Positions 30,828 to 39,337 of a stretch of DNA of 64,000 nucleotides are shown piece by piece. The DNA is from Pseudomonas resinovorans NBRC 106553. GTDB lineage: Bacteria; Pseudomonadota; Gammaproteobacteria; Pseudomonadales; Pseudomonadaceae. The stretch's first letter is position 1, and the number at the start of each line of letters is the position of its first letter. The translations under genes and the position numbers were made by a program. The notes beneath the pieces are model-generated. The model was not told the origin of the DNA and ran no database searches. It worked only from the letters and a program-made list of their open reading frames with translations. The stretch spans positions 4,712,001 through 4,776,000 of the forward strand of contig NC_021499.1 in assembly GCF_000412695.1 (NCBI RefSeq), given 5' to 3'.

Positions 30828-30911
30828 GTAGGTTGGCGCAGAGCGGAGCGAAGCCAACAGGGCGGTGGCGGACCGGGAGCGTTGGGCTTCGCTGCGCTCA
30901 GCCCAACCTAC
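30828..30911. repeat. REPIN-like repeat, GTAGGTTGG family
   Basis: Two GTAG-headed hairpins face each other: GTAGGTTGGC...GCCAAC from the left and, on the other strand, GTAGGTTGGGC...GCCCAAC from the right. A second copy is at 35958-36028. The gap 30696-30939, between the lapG start and the end of the alkyl sulfatase gene (both on the minus strand), contains nothing else recognisable. Confidence 0.75.
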
Positions 30912-30939
30912 GAGTCTATGTCGTCGCCTCGGCCGACCC

Positions 30940-32727
30940 TCAGCGCAGGGTCAGGGCGATGGGGGTTTCGTCGAAGTCGAAGCAGCCGAGGAAGGTCTTG
31001 ATGTCCAGCAGGTTGCCGTCCACTTTCACATCCCCCAGCAGCGCACCCTTCAGCAGGCCGTTCTCGCCGCTGATCACGGTGTCGAGGTAGGTCTTGTCGA
31101 AGGTCAGCTTGAGCGTGGTGCCCTCGGGGATGCCCTTGTGCAGCTCGGCTACTCCACGGCGAACCTCCAGCGCCCACTCCTCGTTGATGTCGGGGAAGAC
31201 GAAGCCCAGGGTGAGGTTCACGTCGGCGCTCTTTTCCGGGTCGAGGCGGGTCACCCAGTTCTGCAGGAAGATACGCGCCGGCAGGTTCTTCAGCATCTCC
31301 GGCGAGAGGAAGGCATTGCGCACAGCCTGGGACAGTTGCAGCGCGGCGTCGCCGTTCAGCTTGCCTTCCAGCTCCATGGCGCTCATCAGGTACCAGTTGC
31401 GCCAGTTGATGTTCATGCTGGCGTAGCCCAGGCGGCGGAAGCTGCGGGCCTTGATCTCGCGGGCAAGCTTGTCGTCGTGGTCGATGCGGATGGCGTAGCC
31501 GGCGAGCTCCGCGGCCCACTGGTAGTCGCCCTTGAGGTAGGCGTTGCCGGCGGCCAGCAGCACCTTCTCGCGCCCGCCCATCATCTCCACCAGGCGCGTG
31601 GCCTTCTCCACCGGCGGGGTCGGGTCGAGATCCACCGGGTCACCCTGGAACCAGCCCAGGTAGCCCTGGTAGATCTGCCGCACGCTGTGCTTCACGGTGC
31701 CGTAGTACTCCCGCAGGTAGGGGGTGTAGCCGGCCAGGTGGGGCGGCAGCTGGACCTTCTCCACCAGCTCGTCGGGGGTCAGGCCCTTGTTCATCCAGCG
31801 CACGGTCTGGTCGTGGACGTAGGCGATGGCGTCGCGGGTCATGCGCAGCACCTCTTCCACCTTGTCCTTGCCGGATACCGGCTGGCCGTGCAGCGGCACC
31901 ATGTAGTCGGCCTGGAAGGCGCGCAGCTTGTCGAGGCTCGCCACCCACACCACCGGGTCGCGGAACTTGGTGCCGCGCAGGGTGTGGATGTTCGGCAGGG
32001 TCGGCCCCTGGGTCACCTCGGCGCTGATCAGCACGCGGTTGTCCGGCAGGTAGAGGACGATCTCGTCCGGTGCCTCGCTGGGCACATGGAGGAACTGTAT
32101 CGGCAGGCCGGCGATGGTGGTGTCGAGCTTGTCCTTGAAGGTGATGGTCGGGGCGATGAAGGTGGACTTGCCCTCATGGGCCAGCGGGCCGAGGCCGGCG
32201 TTCATGTCCTTCTTGTCGGCATCCGGCAGAGCCACGCCGAAGCTGTAGCCCGAGCGCATGCCGAGGATCGGGCCCACCAGCGCGCCCTGGGTCACCACGT
32301 TGTCCAGCAGGGTTTCCTGGGCGTAGATCTGCACCTCGCCGGACTTCACCTGCTCTTCGCTGACGAAGCCCTTCACGCCGTTGATATGGTCGGGGTGGAA
32401 GTGGGTGTAGACGATGGCCTTGATCGGCTTGTCGCTGATCTTGCGGAACTCCGTCAGCACCTTGCGCGACTGCTCGGCGGACTCGCCGGTGTCGACGATG
32501 ATCAGCCCTTCCGGCGCCTCGATCATCACGCTGTTGGCCAGGTTCCAGCCCACCGCCGAATAGACGTTGTCGGCGATCTTGTAGACCTTCTCGCTGAAGT
32601 GCCTGGTGTGCTCGGCCAGCTCGGCGTTGATGCTCGGCTCGATGGTCTCGTCCGGCAGCGCCGCGTCGGCGCCGAGGGGCAGTGCGGCGGCCAGGAGCAG
32701 GCCGCTGAAACGGGTGCTGATGCGCAT
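30940..32727 (-). CDS. Secreted alkyl-sulfatase-like metallo-beta-lactamase hydrolase
   Basis: Likely zinc-dependent hydrolase of alkyl sulfate esters (SdsA/BDS1 type). 595 aa from ATG 32727, which begins a signal peptide (MRISTRFSGLLLAAALPLGADA). The metal-binding motif THFHPDHINGVKGF lies at about residues 120-133, with further ligand regions SAEVTQGPTLPNIHTLRG and MVPLHGQPVSG. A helical dimerisation domain (about 360-480) and a C-terminal SCP2-like domain (about 490-595) complete the alkylsulfatase architecture; the protein is somewhat shorter than P. aeruginosa SdsA1. Divergent from a LysR gene with 97 bp between them, so probably controlled by it. The exact ester is not evident; a secondary alkyl sulfatase or another MBL ester hydrolase is possible. 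Confidence 0.85.
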   Translation of the reverse strand: MRISTRFSGLLLAAALPLGADAALPDETIEPSINAELAEHTRHFSEKVYKIADNVYSAVGWNLANSVMIEAPEGLIIVDTGESAEQSRKVLTEFRKISDKPIKAIVYTHFHPDHINGVKGFVSEEQVKSGEVQIYAQETLLDNVVTQGALVGPILGMRSGYSFGVALPDADKKDMNAGLGPLAHEGKSTFIAPTITFKDKLDTTIAGLPIQFLHVPSEAPDEIVLYLPDNRVLISAEVTQGPTLPNIHTLRGTKFRDPVVWVASLDKLRAFQADYMVPLHGQPVSGKDKVEEVLRMTRDAIAYVHDQTVRWMNKGLTPDELVEKVQLPPHLAGYTPYLREYYGTVKHSVRQIYQGYLGWFQGDPVDLDPTPPVEKATRLVEMMGGREKVLLAAGNAYLKGDYQWAAELAGYAIRIDHDDKLAREIKARSFRRLGYASMNINWRNWYLMSAMELEGKLNGDAALQLSQAVRNAFLSPEMLKNLPARIFLQNWVTRLDPEKSADVNLTLGFVFPDINEEWALEVRRGVAELHKGIPEGTTLKLTFDKTYLDTVISGENGLLKGALLGDVKVDGNLLDIKTFLGCFDFDETPIALTLR

Positions 32728-32824
32728 GTTGGGCTCGGTATCGTTGTTATTGATCGGGACAGGCTGGCAGGGACCTGTTAATAATTCCAATGCATTCCTC
32801 TGCCAATCTTGATGCAGGTAACGC

Positions 32825-33742
32825 ATGAACGATCTTCGCCAGCTCCGCCACTTCGTCGCCCTCGCCGAGCACGGCCACTTCGCCCGCGCGGCGGAAGCGG
32901 TCAACCTCAGCCAGCCGGCGCTGAGCCGCAGCATCCAGGCCCTGGAGGCCAGCCTGGGCTGCAGCCTGCTGGACCGAGGCCCGCGCCAGATCAGCCTGAC
33001 CGCCCATGGCCGGCTGGTACTGGAACACGCCCGGCGCCTGCTGGACGGCAACCGCGCCCTGCGCAGTGCGGTGACCCAGCTGGACAACCTCGACAGCGGC
33101 GAACTGCGCCTGGGTGCCGGCCCCTACCCCGCCGCGCGCCTGGTGCCCCGCGCCCTCGGCCGCTTCGCCAGCCGCCACCCGGGGGTGCGCGTACAGCTCA
33201 GCCTGGAGAACTGGCACAGCCTGCACCAGCGCCTGCTGGACGACGCCATCGAACTGTTCGTCGCCGATATCCGCGAACTCGCGGACGACCCGCTGCTGGA
33301 TATCACGCCCCTGCGCCGCCACCCCGGCACCCTCTTCTGCCGCCCGGGCCACCCACTGCTCGCCCGCCGTCGGGTCCTTCTGAGCGACCTCGCCGGTTAC
33401 GCCCTGGCCGGCACCCAGCTGCCCGTGGAGGTGGCCCAGGCGGTCGGCACGCTGAGTGGCAACCGCAATCCGCTGGGTATCGAATGCGACAACTTCATGG
33501 TGCTCAAGGCCCTTGTGGCCGAGAGCGACGTGATCAGCATGGCGCCCTGGGATGTGGTGGCCGAGGACGTGCGCACCGGCAGACTGGCGGTCCTGGAGAT
33601 TCCCCAGGGCGGCGAGACGTCATCGGCCTATGGCGTGGTCAGCCACGCCGCGCGCAGCCTGTCGCCTGCGGCGCGGGTGGTGAGGGAGTTGTTGCTGGAA
33701 GAGGATGAGCGGTTTGCCGACGATGTGGCCCTCAGATCGTAG
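32825..33742 (+). CDS. LysR-family transcriptional regulator
   Basis: 305 aa. N-terminal winged helix-turn-helix (MNDLRQLRHFVALAEHGHF... NLSQPALSRSIQALE) and a C-terminal effector domain (about 90-295). Its start is 97 bp from the start of the alkyl-sulfatase gene on the other strand, the classic arrangement for a LysR regulator that controls its divergent neighbour and itself. The co-inducer cannot be read from the sequence. Confidence 0.9.
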   Translation: MNDLRQLRHFVALAEHGHFARAAEAVNLSQPALSRSIQALEASLGCSLLDRGPRQISLTAHGRLVLEHARRLLDGNRALRSAVTQLDNLDSGELRLGAGPYPAARLVPRALGRFASRHPGVRVQLSLENWHSLHQRLLDDAIELFVADIRELADDPLLDITPLRRHPGTLFCRPGHPLLARRRVLLSDLAGYALAGTQLPVEVAQAVGTLSGNRNPLGIECDNFMVLKALVAESDVISMAPWDVVAEDVRTGRLAVLEIPQGGETSSAYGVVSHAARSLSPAARVVRELLLEEDERFADDVALRS

Positions 33743-33761
33743 CCCGGCTGAAAACGCGATC

Positions 33762-33845
33762 GTAGGATGGGTCGGGCGGCGTTCCGCGAGCCTGCGATAC
33801 CCATCGGCCGGTGTGATGGGTATCGCTCCGCTCAACCCATCCTAC
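33762..33845. repeat. REPIN-like repeat, GTAGGATGGGT family
   Basis: GTAGGATGGGT with inner ACCCATC on the left, and GATGGGT...ACCCATCCTAC on the right, making two inward-facing GTAG hairpins. Near-identical to 39149-39234. A lone GTAGCCCGGCTG piece just before it (33739-33750) looks like the remnant of a different family. This fills the gap between the LysR gene and the lipoprotein gene. Confidence 0.8.
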
Positions 33846-33881
33846 GGGAGCGCGCTGCCTGACCGGCTGATCAACGCGCCT

Positions 33882-34412
33882 TCAGCGGCGATTCTGCTGC
33901 GACCAGTCGCTGCGGTTGTTGTAGCGCGGGTTGTTGTGCGGGCGCGCTTCATAGCCCGGCTGCACCCGATATTGCTGGCGATGGCTGGGTTGGCGATAAC
34001 CGGGCTGGGACTGGTTCTGGCTCCAGTTCTGCAGGCGCGGGGTGTAGTCGAAGCGGCGTTCCTGGAAGTTGTCGTGGCGTGGCTGGTTGTAGCGCCGATC
34101 GTTGCGGAACTTGCGGTTGTCGTCGTGATAACGCTTGTCGTAGCGCTTTTTGTCGTAGTCCCTGCGGTCATCGTGGTAACGGCGCTGGTAGTTGCGGTCG
34201 TCGTAGCGTTGGTCGGCATACCGATGGTCGACGCGGCGCTGGTCCACGTAGTAGACCCGTGTCCTCGGTTCGTCGTAGTAGCGGTGCACCCGGTAGTCGT
34301 CACCGCCGTAGTAGCGGCGGCCGTAGTAGTCGTTGTCGTAGTCGTAGTCGTAGACGGCACAGCCGCCCAGGGCGAGGCTCAGCACTGCAAGGATGAATGA
34401 TTGGTAGGACAT
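33882..34412 (-). CDS. Tyr/Arg/Asp-rich putative lipoprotein
   Basis: 176 aa. Signal sequence MSYQSFILAVLSLALGGC with a lipobox LGGC placing the lipidated cysteine at 18. The mature part is strikingly low in complexity: DYDYDNDYYGRRYYGGDDY, then runs of RYDD/RYHDD/YDKKRYDKRY and finally a Gln/Asn/Arg-rich tail with many single prolines. No enzyme motif is visible. A strong AGGAGG lies just upstream of the ATG. The protein is expected to be surface- or periplasm-facing and intrinsically disordered. Function unknown; it resembles unnamed YXY/RDY-rich lipoproteins of pseudomonads rather than any characterised family. Confidence 0.75.
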   Translation of the reverse strand: MSYQSFILAVLSLALGGCAVYDYDYDNDYYGRRYYGGDDYRVHRYYDEPRTRVYYVDQRRVDHRYADQRYDDRNYQRRYHDDRRDYDKKRYDKRYHDDNRKFRNDRRYNQPRHDNFQERRFDYTPRLQNWSQNQSQPGYRQPSHRQQYRVQPGYEARPHNNPRYNNRSDWSQQNRR

Positions 34413-34547
34413 GGCGGCCTCCTTCGACCGCTAGGGACGGCGCAGACAGATGTCGGCGACTGGGATTGCTCCCACTGCGTTGGACAACGCCTCCTACAGA
34501 ACAGCGCTCAGCGCCTGTCGGAAAAATCCTTTACCAGTTGTTGCCGC

Positions 34548-34562
34548 GCACCAAGTTGACGC
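34548..34562 (+). promoter_or_regulatory. Candidate NtrC enhancer site
   Basis: GCACCAAGTTGACGC resembles the NtrC dyad GCACCA-N3-TGGTGC, with a perfect left half and a weaker right half. It lies about 90 bp upstream of the sigma-54-type promoter, a normal enhancer distance. The rest of 34413-34640 shows no gene. Confidence 0.35.
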
Positions 34563-34648
34563 CGCGCGCCCCATCAGCGAGCACCGGCCGCCCTTCTCCC
34601 ACTCATCCTGATCGCTGAAAGCCTTGCCGCAGAGCCATCGCGCCATCT

Positions 34649-34664
34649 TGGCACGACCTTCGCT
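34649..34664 (+). promoter_or_regulatory. Sigma-54-type promoter of the guanidine operon
   Basis: TGGCACGACCTTCGCT matches the -24/-12 pattern TGGCACG-N4-TTGCT with one mismatch, and the GG and GC pairs are separated by exactly 10 bases. It sits about 75 bp upstream of the riboswitch, so the transcript would carry the whole aptamer. Sigma-54 use fits a nitrogen-source pathway. Confidence 0.6.
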
Positions 34665-34724
34665 TTGGCTATGCCGTGCAGGAGCTACCCGGACCACCGG
34701 GTTCGCGGCACCACAATTTGCAAT

Positions 34725-34822
34725 GGCTGGCTAGGGTTCCGGTTCGCGCAAGCGAACGACTGGTCCGAGAGCTGGCGACCTCCAGCGAGGTTACACGGCG
34801 GGACAAAAGCCCGGGAGAACGC
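34725..34822 (+). ncRNA. Guanidine-I (ykkC) riboswitch
   Basis: The conserved ykkC aptamer segments occur in order: CTAGGGTTCCGG, a variable hairpin (TTCGCG CAA GCGAA), ACTGGTCCGAGAG, a second variable hairpin (CTGG...CCAG), and ACACGGCGGGACAAAAGCCCGGGAGA. This class binds free guanidinium. The downstream gene starts about 60 bp later; the ribosome site lies in a tiny GGAG-GTT-CTCC fold, so translational control is possible, and I see no clear intrinsic terminator. Its presence identifies the following 'urea' genes as guanidine genes. Confidence 0.95.
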
Positions 34823-34883
34823 GCCCCTTGATTGGGAAGTGCCGCGCAGCTCCGCCCGCCATCAACCGAACTGGAGGTTCTCC

Positions 34884-35951
34884 ATGCGCAAGCCCCGTTT
34901 GTTCGCCCTCGCCGCCGCCGGCCTCGCCGCCGTCCTCAGCTTCAACACCTCCGCCGCCCAGAAGAACAGCTTCGATGTCTGCTGGACCATCTATGCCGGC
35001 TGGATGCCCTGGGAGTACGGCGCCGCCAAGGGCATCGTCGACAAGTGGGCGAAGAAGTACGGCATCGAGATCAAGGTCACCCAGCTCAACGACTACGTCG
35101 AATCCATCAACCAGTACACCGCCGGCCAGTTCGACGGCTGCACCATGACCAACATGGACGCCCTGACGATCCCCGCCGCCGGCGGCGTGGACAGCACCGC
35201 ACTGATCATCGGCGACTTCTCCAACGGCAATGACGGCGTGGTGGTCAAGGGCGAAGGCAAGACCCTGGCCGACCTCAAGGACATGCCCATCAACCTGGTG
35301 GAGCTGTCCGTCTCCCACTACCTGCTGGCCCGGGCCCTGGAACGCGCCGACCTCTCCGAGAAGGACGTGCAGGTGGTCAACACCTCCGACGCCGACATCG
35401 CCGCCGCCTTCAACACCGCCGAAGTCCAGGCCGTGACCACCTGGAACCCCATGCTCGCCGAGATCAAGGCCAAACCCGGCACCAGCCTGGTGTTCGATTC
35501 CAGCAAGGTGCCCGGCGAGATCATGGACATGATGGTGGTCAACACCAGGACCCTCGAAGACAACCCCGCCCTGGGCAAGGCGTTGACCGGCGCCTGGTTC
35601 GAGATCGTCGCGCTGATGCACGCCGGCAACGCCGAGAGCGCCGCCGCCCTGGAACACATGGCCAAGGCCTCGGGCACGGACCTCGCCGGCTACCAGGCGC
35701 AACTGGCCGCCACCCGCCTGTTCCAATCCCCGGCCGACGCCCTGTCGTTCGTCACCAGCCCGAAACTGCCGGCGACCATGGACAAGGTGGCGAACTTCTC
35801 CTTCCGCCACGGACTGCTGGGTGAAGGCGCCAAGGACGCCAGTGCCGTGGGCATGAGCTTCGCCAAGGACGTGGTCACCGGCGACAAGGGCAACGTGAAG
35901 CTGCGCTTCGACCCGACCTACGTGCAGCTGGCCGCCGACGGCAAGCTCTGA
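34884..35951 (+). CDS. ABC transporter substrate-binding protein, probable guanidine importer
   Basis: Periplasmic binding protein, usually annotated 'putative urea ABC transporter'. 355 aa from ATG 34884 with TGGAGG upstream; the N-terminus MRKPRLFALAAAGLAAVLSFNTSAAQ is a signal peptide. The mature part is of the NMT1/SsuA/TauA type (IYAGWMPWEYGAAKGIVDKWA, YTAGQFDGCTMTNMDAL). Directly behind a guanidine-I riboswitch, hence the inferred ligand is guanidine or a guanidino compound rather than urea. A REPIN separates it from the permease gene, but no terminator is apparent. Confidence 0.88.
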   Translation: MRKPRLFALAAAGLAAVLSFNTSAAQKNSFDVCWTIYAGWMPWEYGAAKGIVDKWAKKYGIEIKVTQLNDYVESINQYTAGQFDGCTMTNMDALTIPAAGGVDSTALIIGDFSNGNDGVVVKGEGKTLADLKDMPINLVELSVSHYLLARALERADLSEKDVQVVNTSDADIAAAFNTAEVQAVTTWNPMLAEIKAKPGTSLVFDSSKVPGEIMDMMVVNTRTLEDNPALGKALTGAWFEIVALMHAGNAESAAALEHMAKASGTDLAGYQAQLAATRLFQSPADALSFVTSPKLPATMDKVANFSFRHGLLGEGAKDASAVGMSFAKDVVTGDKGNVKLRFDPTYVQLAADGKL

Positions 35952-35957
35952 CCGACC

Positions 35958-36028
35958 GTAGGTTGGCGCTGAGCGCAGCGAAGCCCAACACCCCCAATGT
36001 TGGGCTTCGTTCCTCAGCACCAACCTAC
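35958..36028. repeat. REPIN-like repeat, GTAGGTTGG family, within the operon
   Basis: GTAGGTTGGC...GCCCAAC on the left and GTTGGGC...CCAACCTAC on the right, 6 bp after the binding-protein stop codon. Related to 30828-30911. Such a structure would be transcribed in the operon mRNA and could stabilise the upstream binding-protein message. Confidence 0.75.
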
Positions 36029-36054
36029 CCGCCCCTCCGAACCGAGTACCCGCC

Positions 36055-36870
36055 ATGCGCCTGATCAACCGCCAACCGGACCGCGCCGGCCGCCTGATCC
36101 TGATCCTGCTGCCCTTCGCCCTGCTGCTGCTGGCCTACTTCACCGGCTCGGCGGCCAGGCTGACTGAGAACCCCAACGACAAGCTGCTGCCCAGCGCCGC
36201 ACAGATGATGGATGCCGTGGAGCGCCTGGCCTTTACCGAGGACAAGCGCAGTGGCGACTACCTGTTCTGGCAGGACACCGCCTCGAGCCTGAAACGCCTG
36301 GGCCTGGGCCTGTCCATCGCCGCCCTGCTGGGCCTCGCGCTGGGCATCGCCGCCGGCACCCTGCCGCTGTTCGGCGCGCCACTGTCGCCCCTGCTCACGG
36401 TGCTGTCGATGATCCCGCCGTTGGCGATATTGCCGGTGCTGTTCATCGTCTTCGGCCTGGGCGAACTGTCCAAGGTCATGCTCATCGTCATCGGCATCGC
36501 CCCCTGCATCGCCCGAGACCTGGAACAGCGCGCCCGGGAAATCCCCCGTGAGTTGCTGATCAAGGCGCAGACCCTCGGCGCCAACACCTGGACCCTGATC
36601 CTGCGGGTGGTGTTGCCGCAGCTGATGCCGCGCCTGCTGATTTCCCTGCGCCTGGTGCTGGGCTCGGCCTGGCTGTTCCTCATCGCCGCCGAAGCCATCG
36701 CCTCCACCGACGGCCTGGGCTACCGCATCTTCCTGGTCCGCCGCTACCTGGCCATGGATGTGATCCTGCCCTACGTGGTGTGGATAACCCTGCTGGCCTG
36801 GCTGATGGACCTGGGCCTGCGCCAGCTCACCCGCCTGGCCTTCCCCTGGTACGAAGGAGCCAAGGCATGA
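36055..36870 (+). CDS. ABC transporter permease (guanidine/urea-type importer)
   Basis: 271 aa inner-membrane subunit of the BPD_transp_1 family. About six membrane helices, the first at residues 14-31 (LILILLPFALLLLAYF), with the EAA-loop-like segment REIPRELLIKAQTLGANTWTLI for contact with the ATPase. Similar in type to SsuC/TauC permeases, matching the SsuA/TauA-type binding protein. Its stop overlaps the ATPase start (ATGA). Confidence 0.9.
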   Translation: MRLINRQPDRAGRLILILLPFALLLLAYFTGSAARLTENPNDKLLPSAAQMMDAVERLAFTEDKRSGDYLFWQDTASSLKRLGLGLSIAALLGLALGIAAGTLPLFGAPLSPLLTVLSMIPPLAILPVLFIVFGLGELSKVMLIVIGIAPCIARDLEQRAREIPRELLIKAQTLGANTWTLILRVVLPQLMPRLLISLRLVLGSAWLFLIAAEAIASTDGLGYRIFLVRRYLAMDVILPYVVWITLLAWLMDLGLRQLTRLAFPWYEGAKA

Positions 36871-37688
36871 ACCCGACCAACAGCACCGCCGGCGCCTTCA
36901 TCGAGGCGAAGAACCTCTGGCAGGAATACGGCGACCAGATCGTCCTGGAGAACCTCAACCTGTCGGTCAACGAGGGCGAGTTCTGCACCCTGGTAGGCGC
37001 TTCCGGCTGCGGCAAGTCCACCTTCCTGCGCATGCTGCTGGGCCAGGAATCCCCCAGCCGCGGCCAGTTGCTGCTGGACGGCCAGCCGCTGACCGCCGAG
37101 CCCGACGCCAGCCGTGGCGTGGTATTCCAGCGTTATTCGGTGTTCCCCCATCTGTCGGTGTTGGACAACGTCGCCCTGGGCCTGGAACTGCCCCGCGCGC
37201 CCCTGCTCGGCCGACTGTTCGGTGCCGCCAGGCGCCAGGCCCGCGAAGAAGCGGCCGCGATCCTCGCCAAGGTCGGCCTCGGCCATGCCCTGGCCAAGTA
37301 CCCCAGCCAGCTCTCCGGCGGCATGCAGCAACGCCTGGCCATCGCCCAGGCACTGATCATGAAGCCCCGGGTGCTGCTGCTGGACGAGCCCTTCGGCGCC
37401 CTCGACCCGGGCATCCGCAAGGACATGCACGAACTGCTGCTGGGCCTCTGGCACGAAACCCGACTGACCGTGTTCATGGTCACCCACGACCTGGCCGAAG
37501 GCTTCAGCCTGGGCACCCGCCTGCTGGTCTTCGACAAGGTCCGCCACGACCCACACGCGCCCAACGCCTTCGGCGCGCGCATCACCTACGACATCCCCCT
37601 GAACAGCGACCGTCGAGCCGCCCGCGCGGCCGTCGCAGCCCTGCCGGAACGCGTCACCAGCGTCCTGCAACCGGCCATCGCGCACTGA
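36867..37688 (+). CDS. ABC transporter ATP-binding protein (guanidine/urea-type importer)
   Basis: 273 aa ATPase. Walker A GASGCGKST, Q-loop VVFQRYSVFPHLSV, signature LSGGMQQR, Walker B LLLDEPFGALD and H-loop VTHDL are all intact. The start overlaps the permease stop by 4 bp; an upstream in-frame extension to 36780 lies within the permease gene and is rejected. Third component of the importer. Confidence 0.93.
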   Translation: MNPTNSTAGAFIEAKNLWQEYGDQIVLENLNLSVNEGEFCTLVGASGCGKSTFLRMLLGQESPSRGQLLLDGQPLTAEPDASRGVVFQRYSVFPHLSVLDNVALGLELPRAPLLGRLFGAARRQAREEAAAILAKVGLGHALAKYPSQLSGGMQQRLAIAQALIMKPRVLLLDEPFGALDPGIRKDMHELLLGLWHETRLTVFMVTHDLAEGFSLGTRLLVFDKVRHDPHAPNAFGARITYDIPLNSDRRAARAAVAALPERVTSVLQPAIAH

Positions 37689-37702
37689 CAAGGAGCCTGC
37701 CC

Positions 37703-38431
37703 ATGACCGCTTCCCTGGCCCTCGGCCCCACCCTCTACGAAGAAACCGTCCCCGGCGGCGGCCACACCTCCTTCGTGTTGAAGCGCGGCCAGCAGCTGCG
37801 CATCACCGATATCGAAGGCGGCGCCAACGTCAGCCTGTTGCTGCTCAATGCCATGGAGAAGAGCGAGCGCCTGAACCTGCCCGACAGCCTCAAGTGCCAG
37901 CACACCGCCAAGCTCACCGCCGGCCATTGCCTGTACTCCGACATGGGCCGGGTGCTGGCCGCCATCACCAAGGACACCTGCGGCTGGCACGACAGCTTCG
38001 GCGGCGTGCTCAACGCCGATGAAGTGAAGGAAAAGTACGGCGCCGGCCGCTACCAGGAGCTGCGCAACGGCTACTTCCGCAACGGCGTGGACAACCTGCT
38101 GGTGGAGATGGGCAAGTGGGACCTGGGCCTGGCCGACCTGCTGATGTGCCTGAACCTGTTCAGCAAGGTCACGGTGGACAGCGACGGCTGCTTCCACTTC
38201 CAGCCGGACAACTCCAGGGCCGGCGACCACATCGAGCTCTACGCGCCCATGGACACCCTGGTGGTGCTCACCGCCCTGCAGCACCCGATGGACCCCAACC
38301 CCGCCTATGCGCCCAAGCCCGTGCAGCTCACCTGGCAGCAGGTGCGGAGCGATGGCATCACCCTGCTCTGCCGCACCTCGCGCCCGGAAAATGGCCGTGG
38401 CTTCCACAACACCGAACGCCTGTACATCTGA
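37703..38431 (+). CDS. Carboxyguanidine deiminase subunit (DUF1989, formerly urea carboxylase-associated protein 1)
   Basis: 242 aa DUF1989 protein. With its partner it is known in other pseudomonads to deaminate N-carboxyguanidine to allophanate plus ammonia (CgdAB). Family marks: [21 protein letters not shown], the conserved metal-ligand-type cysteine/histidine set in [11 protein letters not shown], and [19 protein letters not shown] ribosome site 7 bp before the ATG. I cannot tell from sequence alone whether this is CgdA or CgdB, so no symbol is given. Confidence 0.88.
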   Translation: MTASLALGPTLYEETVPGGGHTSFVLKRGQQLRITDIEGGANVSLLLLNAMEKSERLNLPDSLKCQHTAKLTAGHCLYSDMGRVLAAITKDTCGWHDSFGGVLNADEVKEKYGAGRYQELRNGYFRNGVDNLLVEMGKWDLGLADLLMCLNLFSKVTVDSDGCFHFQPDNSRAGDHIELYAPMDTLVVLTALQHPMDPNPAYAPKPVQLTWQQVRSDGITLLCRTSRPENGRGFHNTERLYI

Positions 38432-38442
38432 GGGCCGCTCCC

Positions 38443-39078
38443 ATGAACCTGACCCACAGCGAAAAGCACTCCGAAGCCGCCGTCTACCGGGCGGTGATCG
38501 CCGCTGGCGAACCCTTCATGACCGAGGTGAAGGCCGGGCAGACCCTGCGCCTGCTGGACCTGGAAGGCAACCAGGCGGTGGACACCCTGTTCTACAGCGC
38601 CAGCAACCCGCGCGAGCGCTACGACGTGCAGCGCACCCTGCGTCGGCAGAACCGCGTCTACCTCAGCGCCGGCAGCGTGCTCTACTCGAACCTCGGCAAC
38701 CCCATGCTGACCATCACCGCCGACACCTGCGGCCGCCACGACACCCTCGGTGGCGCCTGCGCCCAGGAAAGCAACACCGTGCGCTACGCCCTGGACACGC
38801 GCTACATGCACAGCTGCCGCGACAACTTCCTGCGCGCCAGCCTGCACGACGGCCGCCTGAGCAAGCGCGACATCAGCGCCAACATCAACTTCTTCATGAA
38901 CGTGCCGGTCACCCCCGAAGGCGGCCTGACCTTCGAGGACGGCATCTCCGCGGCGGGCAAGTACGTCGAGCTCAAGGCACACATGGACATCATCGTGCTG
39001 ATCTCCAACTGCCCGCAGCTGAACAACCCGTGCAACGCCTACAACCCCACCCCGGCCCAGGTGCTGGTATGGGACTGA
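38443..39078 (+). CDS. Carboxyguanidine deiminase subunit (DUF1989, formerly urea carboxylase-associated protein 2)
   Basis: 211 aa, paralogous to the preceding gene: [33 protein letters not shown] and [10 protein letters not shown]. The DTCGxHD core, shared with the upstream gene, holds the presumed zinc ligands. ATG 38443 is 11 bp after the upstream stop; the longer frame from 38116 is only overlap. Probably forms a heterodimer with the upstream product. Followed by a REPIN and then the carboxylase. Confidence 0.88.
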   Translation: MNLTHSEKHSEAAVYRAVIAAGEPFMTEVKAGQTLRLLDLEGNQAVDTLFYSASNPRERYDVQRTLRRQNRVYLSAGSVLYSNLGNPMLTITADTCGRHDTLGGACAQESNTVRYALDTRYMHSCRDNFLRASLHDGRLSKRDISANINFFMNVPVTPEGGLTFEDGISAAGKYVELKAHMDIIVLISNCPQLNNPCNAYNPTPAQVLVWD

Positions 39079-39148
39079 AGCGCCTGCGGCAGTGGCTCTT
39101 CCTGCTCTGCCAGAGCCGCTCGGGCCAGTGCCTGCGCAAAAGCCCTCC

Positions 39149-39234
39149 GTAGGATGGGTCGGGCGGCGCTCCGCAGAGCCCGCGAAACCCATCGCTCCGG
39201 ACTGATGGGTATCGCTTCGCTCAACCCATCCTAC
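39149..39234. repeat. REPIN-like repeat, GTAGGATGGGT family, within the operon
   Basis: Almost the same as 33762-33845: GTAGGATGGGTCGGGCGGCG... on the left, TGATGGGTATCGCTTCGCTC and ACCCATCCTAC on the right. Lies in the 259-bp gap between the second deiminase gene and the carboxylase gene. Confidence 0.8.
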
Positions 39235-39337
39235 AAACCTCTCCCAGGGGGAGAGGGAGCAAATGCGCTCCAGCCACGGACGACCGTGGTGCAGATGACT
39301 AGCGGCGGGACGGCCCGCCACCCATGAGGACGTCCTC

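Noticed and set aside
33705..34400. Valine-rich plus-strand open frame opposite the Tyr/Arg-rich lipoprotein
   Set aside because: It is the complement of the GTA/GTC codons made by Tyr and Asp codons of the real gene, begins in the LysR gene and crosses a REPIN, and has no ribosome site.
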